A DNA stretch of 64,000 nt from contig NZ_JADYWW010000001.1 of NCBI RefSeq assembly GCF_015864575.1, positions 1,013,718 through 1,077,717 of the forward strand, written 5' to 3'. The stretch's first letter is position 1. The number at the start of each line of letters is the position of its first letter. This document shows positions 54,834 through 63,994 of the stretch, piece after piece. A program made the position numbers and the translations under genes. The notes beneath the pieces were generated by a model. The model was given only the letters and a program-made list of their open reading frames with translations, ran no database searches and was not told where the DNA came from. Source of the DNA: Salinibacterium sp. SWN248. GTDB taxonomy: Bacteria; Actinomycetota; Actinomycetes; Actinomycetales; Microbacteriaceae.

Positions 54834-55772
54834 ATGGAACTCACCAGCATCGGCGGCGGCGTCATGATCGCGCTCGCTGCGGCGCTGTGGCTCGTGTACC
54901 TGGTGCCGAACTGGTTCAAGAATCGCGAGTACTTGGCTACCGAACGAAATGCCGTTCGACTTCAGCAAACAATCCGCATTCTGGCGCAGACCTCAGAGAT
55001 CCCGGACGAGGTGCGCGCCGAAGCTGTTGCACGGCAAGCGGCGGAACTCGCCAAGGCAAGCGTGAACCAAGGGCCAGTCGCGGTCGGTCGCGCCGTTACC
55101 CCACCCACTCGGGAGCAAGCTCTCGCCCTCTCCGCACGACGCTTGCGCCGCACGCGCGCCTTCACGGGAGCAGTCCTCCTCGCGAGCGTTGCGGTTATTG
55201 CTGTGCAGGTCGTCATGATCATCACGGCCGGAGCCGCCATCATTTCTGGCACCTGGCTCGTTCTCGCCGCCGCCACGATGGCGGGTATTAGTGCGAGTGC
55301 GATGCTGTCGCGGCTAGCAGAACGCTCACGCAGCCGTCGCGAGAGCAGTGCACCACGAGTTCGTACCGCCGCACCACGTCGTCGCGTTGTTCTTTCGTCA
55401 GAAGCTCCCATCGAAGACGTCACGTCAAAGGTCAGCTGGACCCCGGTTCCCGTGCCGAAGCCCATGTACTTGACCCGCAGCAACGCACCGGAATCAGCCG
55501 TTGCGGCAGCCCGCCACGCTGGGCAGATCGACAGCGAGCTTCGGGCCGCGGCGGAATCCGCCGAACAGGCTCTGCGCGCAAACACTGTCGCGATGGCCTC
55601 GGCTACTCGCGAAAGGGAACTTGCGCGTGATGCTGAGCGTGCAGCGACCGCCGCGGCGGAGACTCCGGTTGTGGCATCCGTCCCCAGTCGTTTCGCTGGG
55701 ATGGGCATCGTCGAAGAATCGGGCAACTCGCTCGACCTCGACGCCGCGCTCGCTCGTCGTCGCGCGAGCTAG
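54834..55772 (+). CDS. sepX: Divisome-associated membrane protein SepX/GlpR
   Basis: 312 residues. N-terminal membrane segment with AAALWLVYLVPNWFKNREY, a linker, a second hydrophobic pair (about 111-158), then a long Ala/Glu/Arg-rich cytoplasmic region with a conserved core. This arrangement, and the place after galU-rimJ, match the actinobacteria-specific protein named SepX in Streptomyces (annotated GlpR), which interacts with the division and cell-pole machinery. The symbol glpR used in some databases does not mean a glycerol repressor. Confidence 0.75.
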   Translation: MELTSIGGGVMIALAAALWLVYLVPNWFKNREYLATERNAVRLQQTIRILAQTSEIPDEVRAEAVARQAAELAKASVNQGPVAVGRAVTPPTREQALALSARRLRRTRAFTGAVLLASVAVIAVQVVMIITAGAAIISGTWLVLAAATMAGISASAMLSRLAERSRSRRESSAPRVRTAAPRRRVVLSSEAPIEDVTSKVSWTPVPVPKPMYLTRSNAPESAVAAARHAGQIDSELRAAAESAEQALRANTVAMASATRERELARDAERAATAAAETPVVASVPSRFAGMGIVEESGNSLDLDAALARRRAS

Positions 55773-55817
55773 CACCTCGCGCTCCTGATTCGCTGCTCGG
55801 CACCGGGCAGAACAATA

Positions 55818-55854
55818 GGGCGTGCCGTGCGGAGATTCTCCGCACAACACGCCC
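55818..55854. terminator. Bidirectional terminator between sepX and actP
   Basis: GGGCGTG ... CACGCCC and GTGCGGAG-ATT-CTCCGCAC form a two-part 15-bp stem with a small internal asymmetry. It lies between convergent genes and can serve both. Confidence 0.8.
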
Positions 55855-55864
55855 CGTCGCTGTT

Positions 55865-57499
55865 CTAGTGTGTTGTCGCTGTTTCAGCCCCGTGACCGCT
55901 GAGTGAACGCACATCCATCTCGGCGGCAAGCGCCGGATCTTCCTTCTCGCGCGACGTGATCGTCCCCAACCAACCGAGCGCGAACCCGAGTGGAATCGAG
56001 ACGATGCCGGGGTTCTGAAGGGGGAAGATAGCGAAATTCACGCCTTCACCCAACATTGATGTCGGTGTTCCGCTCATGACGGGCGAGAACACGATCAGCA
56101 GAACCGCTGCCGAGAGGCCACCAACCATGCTCCACACGGCGCCGCGAGTGTTGAACCGCTTCCAGTAGAGGGAGTACAAGATTGTAGGCAGGTTCGCGCT
56201 TGCCGCAACAGCGAACGCGAGAGCCACGAGGAAGGCGATGTTCTGACCTTGAACACCGATACCTCCCGCGACGGCGAGGACACCGATCACGACGACAGTG
56301 CGACGAGCGATCTTGACTTCCGCATCCGGATCTCCCTTGCCCTTCTTGATCACGTTGGAGTAGATGTCGTGAGCGAAGGACGCCGCTGCCGTGATCGTGA
56401 GCCCGGCCACCACCGCGAGGATGGTGGCGAACGCGATCGCCGAGACGAACCCCAGCAGCAGTGGCCCGCCCAGTTGCAGCGCCAGTAGTGGAGCCGCAGA
56501 GTTCACTCCGCCCGGAGCATCCAGGATCGTTGCGGAACCTACGAGGGCTGCCGCACCGTAACCCAACACGAGGGTGAGGATATAGAAGCCGCCGATGAGC
56601 CAAATCGCCCACACGACTGAGCGCCGTGCTTCTTTGGCGGTCGGCACCGTGTAGAAGCGCATGAGCACGTGAGGCAGGCCTGCCGTGCCCAGCACGAGGG
56701 CGAGCGACAGTGAGATGAAGTCCAGCGGATTCGCGCCGTACTTGAGCCCCGGCGCCAAAATAGCGTCAGCGGGTGTCGCCACGGAGTTGTCGACCGCGCT
56801 CTGCAGCACGCGCGACAGGTCGAACCCATTGAGCACGAGCACCCAGATCGCCATCGCGATTGCGGCGCCCACGAGGAGGAACGCTTTCACGATCTGCACC
56901 CACGTGGTGCCCTTCATGCCGCCAATCAGCACGTACAGGATCATGAGTCCACCGACGATGGCGACCACGATGGACTGACCGATCTTGTCGTCAATACCAA
57001 GGAGCAGCGAGACGAGACCGCCAGCTCCGGCCATTTGAGCGAGCAAGTAGAAGAAGCAGACGGCGAGCGTCGTTAGTGCTGCTGCCATTCTCACCGGACG
57101 CTGCTTCAGGCGGAAGGAAAGTACATCCGCCATCGTGAACTTGCCGGTGTTGCGCATGAGTTCAGCTACGAGGAGCAGGGCGACCAACCACGCCACCAAG
57201 AAGCCGATGGAGTACAAGAAACCGTCATAGCCATTGATCGCAATGGCGCCGACAATGCCGAGAAAGGATGCCGCCGAGAGGTAGTCCCCGGTAATGGCGA
57301 ACCCGTTTTGCGGTCCGGTGAACGAACGACCGCCCGCGTAATAATCTGCCGCCGACGCGTTGTTGCGGCTGGCGCGAATAACGATGAACAGCGTAATTCC
57401 GACGAACCCGATGAAGATCGAGATGTTGAGAACCGGATTGCTCTGGGACTCAGCATCAACGGCCGCGGCGGCGAGCATTCCGAGGGTGGTGGCGATCAT
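55865..57499 (-). CDS. actP: Cation/acetate symporter ActP
   Basis: 544 residues, SSS-family sodium/solute symporter with 13 or so membrane segments. Signatures include AADYYAGGRSFTGPQNGFAITGDYLSAASFLG in the first third, GTAGLPHVLMRFYTVP, and NLPTILYSLYWKRFNTRG. ActP takes up acetate and other short monocarboxylates. Its ATG overlaps the DUF485 stop (ATGA), and the propionyl-CoA synthetase gene lies upstream, forming an uptake-and-activation operon. Confidence 0.93.
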   Translation of the reverse strand: MIATTLGMLAAAAVDAESQSNPVLNISIFIGFVGITLFIVIRASRNNASAADYYAGGRSFTGPQNGFAITGDYLSAASFLGIVGAIAINGYDGFLYSIGFLVAWLVALLLVAELMRNTGKFTMADVLSFRLKQRPVRMAAALTTLAVCFFYLLAQMAGAGGLVSLLLGIDDKIGQSIVVAIVGGLMILYVLIGGMKGTTWVQIVKAFLLVGAAIAMAIWVLVLNGFDLSRVLQSAVDNSVATPADAILAPGLKYGANPLDFISLSLALVLGTAGLPHVLMRFYTVPTAKEARRSVVWAIWLIGGFYILTLVLGYGAAALVGSATILDAPGGVNSAAPLLALQLGGPLLLGFVSAIAFATILAVVAGLTITAAASFAHDIYSNVIKKGKGDPDAEVKIARRTVVVIGVLAVAGGIGVQGQNIAFLVALAFAVAASANLPTILYSLYWKRFNTRGAVWSMVGGLSAAVLLIVFSPVMSGTPTSMLGEGVNFAIFPLQNPGIVSIPLGFALGWLGTITSREKEDPALAAEMDVRSLSGHGAETATTH

Positions 57500-57888
57500 G
57501 CTGCAGACTCCTTTGCTGCGAGATCTTCTCTGATCTGGGCGGCGAGCGGATCCAACCGCCGATTAGCGAACGATACGTACGTCATGGTGATGGCGAACGT
57601 GGTGATGAACTGGCCGAAGCCGAGCAGTAATCCAACGTTGATGACGCCGAAGACGGGCGTTGCCATGAAGTCATGCGCGTATGCGGCCAAGATCACGTAG
57701 GTGAAATACCAGACGAGGAAGAAGACCGTGAGCGGGAACACAAACGAGCGGTGTCGCCGTTTGAGTTCGATGAACATGGGGTCCTTCTCCTCCTCTTGAT
57801 AATCGAGCCCCGGCTTCACGCTCGGCGCGTTGCCGGTCTCGCCGGGCGGGGAGAGCACATCTTTCGTGGGGGAACTTTCATCAGACAT
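57496..57888 (-). CDS. DUF485 (YjcH-like) membrane protein
   Basis: 130 residues. An acidic N-terminus, then two membrane segments with FIELKRRHRSFVFPLTVFFLVWYFTYVILAAY and a conserved GFGQFITTFAITMTYV, as in YjcH. This family is the regular partner of ActP. ATG 57888 is preceded by AAGGAGG. Coupled to actP by a 4-base overlap. Confidence 0.92.
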   Translation of the reverse strand: MSDESSPTKDVLSPPGETGNAPSVKPGLDYQEEEKDPMFIELKRRHRSFVFPLTVFFLVWYFTYVILAAYAHDFMATPVFGVINVGLLLGFGQFITTFAITMTYVSFANRRLDPLAAQIREDLAAKESAA

Positions 57889-57939
57889 TTGGGGCCTCCT
57901 TGCCACAAACAATTGAGAGGGGAATGGGTGAAGCGGGAA

Positions 57940-59946
57940 CTAGGGGGAGCGAGTGCGGCCGGCAGCGGTGTACAGCGCATCAAGCACGGTGACGTCTTCA
58001 ATCGTCGGAGGAATGCGCACCTCGTCGCCGTCGAAGATCTGGCGAATAGTTTTGCGAAGAATCTTGCCCGAGCGCGTCTTGGGCAGCCGCTCGACAACCA
58101 TCACGTCGCGGAAGGCGGCGACCGGGCCGATGACCTCGCGCACCAGCGCCACGAGTTCGATGGCGAGGTCATGCTCTAGGCGATTGCGGCCGTGCTTCAT
58201 CGTGATGAACCCAGCAGCCCGCTGGCCTTTCAGCTCGTCGTGCAATCCGAGAACCGCGCACTCAGCGACATCCGGATGCTGCGAAAGCACTTCCTCCAGC
58301 GACCCTGTCGAGAGGCGATGTCCGGCCACGTTGATGACGTCGTCGGTGCGACCCATGACAAAGAGGTAGCCGTCGTCATCAAAGTAACCCGCGTCGCCCG
58401 TGGCGTAGTACCCGGGAAACTCGTCGAGGTAGGAGCTCGCGAACCGCTCCGGACTGCCCCAGAGCCCCATGAGGGCGCCGGGAGGAAGGGGCAACTGGAT
58501 AGCAATGTTTCCCTCGGTGCCCGGCGTCGTCACATCGTTGCCGTCACCGTCGAGGATGCGGGGTTGGAAGCCCGGCATCGGCACGCCAGTCGATCCCGCC
58601 TTAGCCGGTAGCTGCTGAACTCCGCGCGGATTTGCGCAGATTGGCCATCCCGTTTCGGTCTGCCACCAGTGGTCGATGATGGGAACACGGATGCCGTCGT
58701 TGGCCCAGTGCCAGGTCTCAGTATCGAGGCGCTCACCCGCGAGATACACCGCTTGCAGGCTGGAGATGTCATATTTTCCCAGCTCATCGAGCGCGGGGTC
58801 TTCACGGCGGATAGCGCGGAGCGCCGTCGGGGCCGTATAGAGCACGTCAACTTTGTAGTCCTGGATGATGCGCCAGAAGGTTCCCGCGTCGGGGGTGCCG
58901 ATAGGTTTGCCCTCGTACAAGACGGTGGCCGCGCCGGCCAGTAATGGGCCGTAGACGATGAAGGAGTGGCCAACGACCCAGCCGACATCCGAAGCGGTAA
59001 AGATCGTGCTGTCGTTGCCGACATCGTAGATATGACTCATTGCCCACTGCAATGCCACGGCGTAACCGCCGGTATCGCGAACGACTCCTTTGGGGCTCCC
59101 GGTGGTGCCCGAGGTGTAGAGGATGTAGAGCGGGTCTTGAGCGCGCATTTCGACGGCGTCAGCCGGCACAGCGGCGGCCTCAAGCTCATCCCAGTCCAGC
59201 CAGGCCACGTCGAGAGAGCCTCCGCCGGTGGAGCCGGTGGCGTATTCGGCGATGTCGCCGTTGATTTGCGGGCGTTCTTTGACCACGACGTAACGCACGC
59301 TTCCGGTGCTCAGCGCAATGGCTTGGTGCACGATCGGCAGGTACTCCACGGTGCGGGATGGCTCGAGGCCTCCCGTCGCGGTCACGATCACGGATGGCGT
59401 GGCGTCGTTGATTCGAACGGCCAATTCGTTGGCGGCGAACCCTCCAAACACGACGGAGTGGATGGCGCCGATGCGCGCACACGCGAGCATCGCCACAACA
59501 GCCTCAGAAATCATCGGCAAGTAGATCAAGACACGATCGCCAACGCCGACTCCGAGCTCCTGCAGTGCGCCGGCGAACGAGCGAACGCGTTCGAGCAGTT
59601 CCGCGTAGGTGAGGACTTGTTGCTCGCCCGTCATGGCGGAGTCGGTGATGAGAGCAGGATTGCCCCCTCGACCGGCGGCAACGTGGCGGTCGAGGGCATT
59701 GACGCTCATATTGAGCGTGCCGTCGGCGAACCAGCAGCCCTGGTCGGTTCCGGGTTCGTGGGCGTGCGTTGGAATGGAAAGCGTTGGCGGGGTTATCCAC
59801 TCAACGCGGGAGGCTTGCTGGAGCCAAAACCCGTGCGGGTCGTGAGTGGCGTGTTCCTGAATTTCAGCGAAAGAACCGCTCTGCTGGCGCGAGCGCACAA
59901 TCGTGCTCTGCGCCGAGACTCGCTCGAGCGAAGGGGCATCTGACAT
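57940..59946 (-). CDS. prpE: Propionyl-CoA synthetase (AMP-forming), PrpE-like
   Basis: 668 residues of the acetyl-CoA synthetase family. Phosphate-binding YILYTSGTTGSPKGVV is followed by RDTGGYAVALQWAM, characteristic of propionyl-CoA rather than acetyl-CoA synthetases. GDAGYFDDDGYLFVMGRTDDVINVAGHRLST and the regulatory Lys in TRSGKILRKTIRQI complete the domain. It activates propionate (possibly acetate) to the CoA thioester. It is the first gene of an operon with DUF485 and actP and is divergent from the RamA-like regulator. Confidence 0.88.
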   Translation of the reverse strand: MSDAPSLERVSAQSTIVRSRQQSGSFAEIQEHATHDPHGFWLQQASRVEWITPPTLSIPTHAHEPGTDQGCWFADGTLNMSVNALDRHVAAGRGGNPALITDSAMTGEQQVLTYAELLERVRSFAGALQELGVGVGDRVLIYLPMISEAVVAMLACARIGAIHSVVFGGFAANELAVRINDATPSVIVTATGGLEPSRTVEYLPIVHQAIALSTGSVRYVVVKERPQINGDIAEYATGSTGGGSLDVAWLDWDELEAAAVPADAVEMRAQDPLYILYTSGTTGSPKGVVRDTGGYAVALQWAMSHIYDVGNDSTIFTASDVGWVVGHSFIVYGPLLAGAATVLYEGKPIGTPDAGTFWRIIQDYKVDVLYTAPTALRAIRREDPALDELGKYDISSLQAVYLAGERLDTETWHWANDGIRVPIIDHWWQTETGWPICANPRGVQQLPAKAGSTGVPMPGFQPRILDGDGNDVTTPGTEGNIAIQLPLPPGALMGLWGSPERFASSYLDEFPGYYATGDAGYFDDDGYLFVMGRTDDVINVAGHRLSTGSLEEVLSQHPDVAECAVLGLHDELKGQRAAGFITMKHGRNRLEHDLAIELVALVREVIGPVAAFRDVMVVERLPKTRSGKILRKTIRQIFDGDEVRIPPTIEDVTVLDALYTAAGRTRSP

Positions 59947-59973
59947 CGATTTCTCCTTTGAAATGCTTGATGT

Positions 59974-60062
59974 GGATTCCCAGTTGAGGCGGGAGAATCC
60001 CGTGCTAGCCTCAGATTACGGAGGGGCGTACAGCACGTAATACCCCCGAAAGTTGGGAATCC
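59974..60062. promoter_or_regulatory. Divergent control region prpE / ramA-like: inverted repeat and G/C-tract sites
   Basis: GGATTCCCA at 59974-59982 and its exact inverse TGGGAATCC at 60054-60062 flank the 119-base intergenic region symmetrically. Between them are AGGGGC (60022-60027) and ACCCCCG (60042-60048), which fit the degenerate A/C/T-G4-6-T/C and A-C4-5 stretches described for RamA in Corynebacterium glutamicum. Binding is inferred. Confidence 0.4.
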
Positions 60063-60065
60063 GCA

Positions 60066-60920
60066 ATGACGCAGATGTCTGAACCAAGTGACTTCGATTT
60101 GATCCAACAGGCCACTCGGGAGATCGCCGCGAGCACTGGTTTCAGCCTGTCGTTTGGCGGGCTCACCTCGGGAATTGAGCTCACCGTCAACGCTTTTAGC
60201 GGTGCTCGCACGGGCAAGCTCGATGGTCTAAAAGTGCGAAAAGAGCGCGGCCTTGGTGGGCTAGCTATGGCTCAACGCAGCCCACGTTTTACTCGCGACT
60301 ACGAGCACTCGCCCGACATTACCCATGACTATGACGGTGCTGTCTTGGGCGAAGGCGTCGTGTCACTTTTGGCGATCCCGATCATTGCCGGGGGAACGCT
60401 TCGGGGCCTCATCTACGCCGGCTCGCACTTCCTCGTGGAGCCCGATACTGCGGCGGCACGACCTGCAGTGGCCATTGCTACCGCTCTGGGTAATGAGCTT
60501 GCCATTCGCGACGAAGTCACGCGTCGAATGCTGGCGCTGCGCTCGAATCAGGGTGGGGGATTGTCACCGGTCGCGGAGGAACACCTTCGGGAACAGTTCG
60601 CTCAGCTTCGCCAACTTGCGGCCACGGTTTCGGATCGGGAGGTGCGGCAAAAGCTTCGCGACATCGGGCGCGGAATGTCTGAAGCGTTGTGCAGTGGAGC
60701 TGACGCTGCGCAGGCTCGCCCGACCGTGCAGCTGTCGCCGCGAGAGACGGATGTGCTTTCATGTGTCGCGCTTGGCTACAGCAACGCGCGCACCGCTGCA
60801 CTCCTCTCGCTCACGGAACAAACGGTTAAGGGATACCTGGGGAGCGCCATGAAGAAGCTCGATGCGTCGTCGCGCTTCACTGCCGTCTCCACTGCACGCA
60901 AGCTCGGGTTGATGCCCTAG
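60066..60920 (+). CDS. GAF-LuxR transcriptional regulator, RamA-like
   Basis: 284 residues. N-terminal GAF-type sensor domain (about 10-145) with GVVSLLAIPIIAGGTLRGLIYAGSH, a helical linker, then a LuxR-type helix-turn-helix (about 220-280) with LSPRETDVLSCVALGYSNARTAALLSLTEQTVKGYLGSAMKKL. The arrangement equals RamA, the master regulator of acetate and propionate genes in corynebacteria. It lies divergently beside prpE-actP, a natural target. Ligand unknown. Confidence 0.8.
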   Translation: MTQMSEPSDFDLIQQATREIAASTGFSLSFGGLTSGIELTVNAFSGARTGKLDGLKVRKERGLGGLAMAQRSPRFTRDYEHSPDITHDYDGAVLGEGVVSLLAIPIIAGGTLRGLIYAGSHFLVEPDTAAARPAVAIATALGNELAIRDEVTRRMLALRSNQGGGLSPVAEEHLREQFAQLRQLAATVSDREVRQKLRDIGRGMSEALCSGADAAQARPTVQLSPRETDVLSCVALGYSNARTAALLSLTEQTVKGYLGSAMKKLDASSRFTAVSTARKLGLMP

Positions 60921-60997
60921 GGCTGGCCGAGTGCCACAGCAGTCGATTTCAGGTGTCGAACGTTCGTTGCTGAGTGATATCGTTGGTTCTGTAGTAC

Positions 60998-61073
60998 GGG
61001 CCCTTGGCGCAGTTGGTAGCGCGCCTCGTTCGCATCGAGGAGGTCAGGAGTTCAAATCTCCTAGGGTCCACCA
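60998..61073 (+). tRNA. tRNA-Ala (anticodon CGC)
   Basis: The acceptor GGGCCCT pairs with AGGGTCC (one G-T); the D-arm is GCGC/GCGC; the anticodon stem CCTCG/CGAGG holds loop TTCGCAT with anticodon CGC; the T-loop is TTCAAAT. The 3' CCA is encoded. Confidence 0.95.
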
Positions 61074-61154
61074 CCGTGCGCAATCGCAACAAGGTCGGTA
61101 GTTGTGTGCGCTATCGCCTTTCTTCGCGCGGCTTCGAGCGCTCTGAGCTAGCTG

Positions 61155-63317
61155 TCAGAGCAACCGCGCCAACATCGCGGCTGCTCGCGCCGCGCCATCC
61201 GTCTCGACATCGCGATAGTTGATCGGGCGATCGATCTCTTCGACCATTGCTGCGGCAAGGGCATCCGGGCTGAGCTCGTCGTAGTTCATGAGGCGGCCCG
61301 CGCGATGGTGATCGAGGCGCGCCCGCACGTGGAACTGCTGCTCGAAGTGCTGCTGCAGGGGCACGTAGATAAACGGGACTTTCGCGGCAGTGAGTTCCAT
61401 TGTTGTTGTCAGGCCACCCTGCACGATCGCGAGATCGCATGCGGCGAGGTGATGGTGTAACTGGGGTACGTAGGCGCGGTACTCGACCCCAGCAACCTGC
61501 GGCAGGCTTGCCGGGTCGATGCGGGGGCCGGTGACGACGATCAGGCGCAGCCCGGGAATCGCGCGGTGTGCGGCCGGGGCAGCCTCAATGATGCGACGTA
61601 ATAGAGCTGCCCCCACCCCGGAGCCACCCACCGCGGCAATACATATTCGTTCGTCGTCGTCGTCGTCGTAGTAGCCGAGCCGGGCGCGTAACTCGGGTTT
61701 AGTGCCGAGGGCTGCAGGGGCAAACCCGCTGATGTATCCGGAGAAATCGAAGTGTTCTTCGGTCCAGTCGCGAATCTCGGGTAGTCCCGGGCCGAAGGTG
61801 TCAGCGACGATGTCGTTTGGGCTGCCCACGAAGATGGCCGCATCGCGCAGTTGCGTGTTGTGCTCGACGCGCTCGATCATCTCAAGGTTGTAGTCGGAGG
61901 TCACGAGTGCTTCTCGTGGGCCGCGCGACGGGATCGGCAAAAAGCCGACAAAGTCGGTGAGCCAGGCGAGAGCACCGCGTTTGAGGTGGGGGTTTTCGAA
62001 GAGGAAGTGATCAACATCCCACGCCTCATCGGCGATGATTAGGTCGTACTCACCCGTGGCGGCGACCTCATCGAACACCATGAAATTGTGGATGAGGATC
62101 TCGTCCATGGTGCGCAGCGCTTGAAAGACGGCGAGATCATGATCGGCACTCTCGTGCTCGATGTGAGCCGACTCACTCGCGAGGGCTGCGGAGGCGGGGT
62201 GGAGTTTCTCTCCTGCGGCGTCGAGCACGCGCGTAACGGGATCTTGAGCAAGCCATTCGATGCGAGCATCCGGATGCAGCATCCGCAGTTCATCGGTAAT
62301 TGCGAGATCACGGCGGGCGTGGCCAAGACCGATGGGCGAGGAGAGATAGAGCACCTTCTTCGCCCGCGTTGGAATCACCAATGGGGTGTGTTCAAGGGCG
62401 GTGGCAGGCAAGCGGGCTTCCGTAACTGAACTGCCAAACACCCGATCTGCGAAGTCGCGGATCGCGTGATTGATGCGCACGGGGTACCGCACGTGGGGAG
62501 CGTGCCCGGCGTTCTCGATCTCCAGAAGTTGCGCGTCGGAAATCATGTTCTGAATTATTCGAGACGATTCGAACGAGGTAATGCGGTCGTCAGTGCCGTG
62601 GATGAACAGTGCGGGAACGGTCAGAGCTTTGACCCGAGCGCGCAAGTATTCAACTTCATTGGGGCCATATTCGTCGTTGATTGTCCACCACAGTACGCCG
62701 GGCTCTTGATCGAGTCCCCACTCGACGAGGTCATCGATCGCCTTCGTGGAGTGCGGGTCTGATGCCACCTCGGCCATAAAAAAGTTGATGAAGTCGGGCC
62801 AGTGACGATTCCAATACTCCGGATCGAACTTGGCCCAGCCTGTGGGTTGGGGGTTTGATTCGGGGTCGAATGGGTCCCCGGTGGAGCGCCCGGGAACGGG
62901 TGCGCGCCAGGGATGACTTCCGCCGATGGAGATGAGGCCGAGCACGCGGTCGGGATGCCGCGCTGCAAGGTTGATGGCCGTCTCGCCGCCCATAGAGAAT
63001 CCGACGAGGAGCGCGGCATCCGTGTGCGTGGCATCGAGCACTGCAACCGCATCGGCCACGCGATTGCGGAAGGTGTATCGACCGGGGTCGAGCGGGCGCG
63101 TCGACTTTCCGGTCCCTACTGCGTCATAGCTGATTACGCGATAGTGCCTTGCCAGAAAGGGGAGCTGCATCTTCCACGCGCGCTGATGCACGATTTCCCA
63201 GGTGGGAAGCAAAAGAATCGTGGGCCCGGTTGTGCCAAAAACGTCGTAGCTCACGGTCGCGCCGGCACGCTTTACCGAACCTGTCGTCGTGGCGCTCAGC
63301 GAATTAGTCTCGGTCAC
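61155..63317 (-). CDS. Fusion of alpha/beta hydrolase and GT-B glycosyltransferase
   Basis: 720 residues. Residues 1-295 are an alpha/beta hydrolase: nucleophile Ser108 in GFSMGG, acid Asp243/244 in HGTDDR, and His272 in AGHAPH. A short linker follows, then a glycosyltransferase of the GT-B fold (about 320-720) with LSSPIGLGHARRDLAI at its start and the acceptor/donor loop VQGGLTTTMELTAAKVPFIYVPLQQHFEQQFH near the end, similar to UDP-sugar transferases. The GTG at 63317 overlaps the TetR stop by 4 bases. Such fusions suggest removal of an acyl or ester group and glycosylation of the same small molecule. The substrate is unknown. Confidence 0.85.
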   Translation of the reverse strand: MTETNSLSATTTGSVKRAGATVSYDVFGTTGPTILLLPTWEIVHQRAWKMQLPFLARHYRVISYDAVGTGKSTRPLDPGRYTFRNRVADAVAVLDATHTDAALLVGFSMGGETAINLAARHPDRVLGLISIGGSHPWRAPVPGRSTGDPFDPESNPQPTGWAKFDPEYWNRHWPDFINFFMAEVASDPHSTKAIDDLVEWGLDQEPGVLWWTINDEYGPNEVEYLRARVKALTVPALFIHGTDDRITSFESSRIIQNMISDAQLLEIENAGHAPHVRYPVRINHAIRDFADRVFGSSVTEARLPATALEHTPLVIPTRAKKVLYLSSPIGLGHARRDLAITDELRMLHPDARIEWLAQDPVTRVLDAAGEKLHPASAALASESAHIEHESADHDLAVFQALRTMDEILIHNFMVFDEVAATGEYDLIIADEAWDVDHFLFENPHLKRGALAWLTDFVGFLPIPSRGPREALVTSDYNLEMIERVEHNTQLRDAAIFVGSPNDIVADTFGPGLPEIRDWTEEHFDFSGYISGFAPAALGTKPELRARLGYYDDDDDERICIAAVGGSGVGAALLRRIIEAAPAAHRAIPGLRLIVVTGPRIDPASLPQVAGVEYRAYVPQLHHHLAACDLAIVQGGLTTTMELTAAKVPFIYVPLQQHFEQQFHVRARLDHHRAGRLMNYDELSPDALAAAMVEEIDRPINYRDVETDGAARAAAMLARLL

Positions 63318-63916
63318 GAGTCGGCTCCCTGCGCTGTGTGGTGCTCTCCGGCTTCGATCACCGCGCCGATTGCTCGCAGTGCCTCCCGGAGGGGTAGTTC
63401 TTTCTCGTGGCCGGCGAGGATGAGCAATTCCGCCCCGATGAACGCTGCGCATGTGAGGGCGACGACCTGCTCGATGGTCAACGGCGCGAACGAAAAGCCG
63501 CGCGCAGCGTGGCGCGTGGCTGCTTCGGTGAGTACTAGTGACCAGCCCTGAATCATGGAGCGAACGCGCTCTCCCACTACTGCGCTCGACAACCCAGCGG
63601 CTAACATCTCATGCAAAATTCGCACGTAGCCAGAGTTGAGATCCTCCTCGAGGTAGTCGCAGGCCGTTGCCCACTGCTGAGAAAGAGGTTCGTCTGCGGC
63701 GTACAGCGCGCTCTGACGCTCCAAGAGTTGCTCGTTCTCGGCGTCGAGCATCCGCAAGACGAGTTGTTCTTTCGATCCGAAATGGTAATGGATTTGGGAG
63801 AGTGGAACGCGGGCGCGTGCGGCAACTTTGCGAGTCGATAGCGACGCGTAGCCGAGTTCGAGGACGAGGGCCCGGGTGGCTTCGAGGATGGACGTAACGG
63901 TGGTGCTTGCTGACAT
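63314..63916 (-). CDS. TetR family transcriptional regulator
   Basis: 200 residues from ATG 63916 (GAGGGG precedes it). N-terminal helix-turn-helix TRALVLELGYASLSTRKVAARARVPLSQIHYHFGSKEQLVLRM, then an all-helical ligand-binding domain with several Trp, His and Leu residues. It is translationally coupled to the hydrolase-glycosyltransferase gene (GTGA overlap), so it probably controls that gene and itself. A perfect palindrome in its promoter is the likely operator. Confidence 0.92.
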   Translation of the reverse strand: MSASTTVTSILEATRALVLELGYASLSTRKVAARARVPLSQIHYHFGSKEQLVLRMLDAENEQLLERQSALYAADEPLSQQWATACDYLEEDLNSGYVRILHEMLAAGLSSAVVGERVRSMIQGWSLVLTEAATRHAARGFSFAPLTIEQVVALTCAAFIGAELLILAGHEKELPLREALRAIGAVIEAGEHHTAQGADS

Positions 63917-63937
63917 ACCGCCCCTCACTCCGTCTGA

Positions 63938-63955
63938 TTCGGTCGTTCGACCGAA
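63938..63955. promoter_or_regulatory. Palindromic operator of the TetR gene
   Basis: TTCGGTCG-TT-CGACCGAA: two perfect 8-bp arms around a 2-base centre, typical of TetR operators. It lies 22 bases before the TetR start codon and just downstream of the predicted -10 box. Confidence 0.8.
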
Positions 63956-63965
63956 ACTACCGGCC

Positions 63966-63994
63966 AAGTTAGCGGGTCCACGAGCGGGCGTCAA
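63966..63994 (-). promoter_or_regulatory. Sigma-70 type promoter of the TetR-fusion operon
   Basis: On the minus strand TTGACG (63989-63994) and TAACTT (63966-63971) are separated by 17 bases, a standard -35/-10 arrangement. The palindromic operator follows within about 10 bases. Confidence 0.65.
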
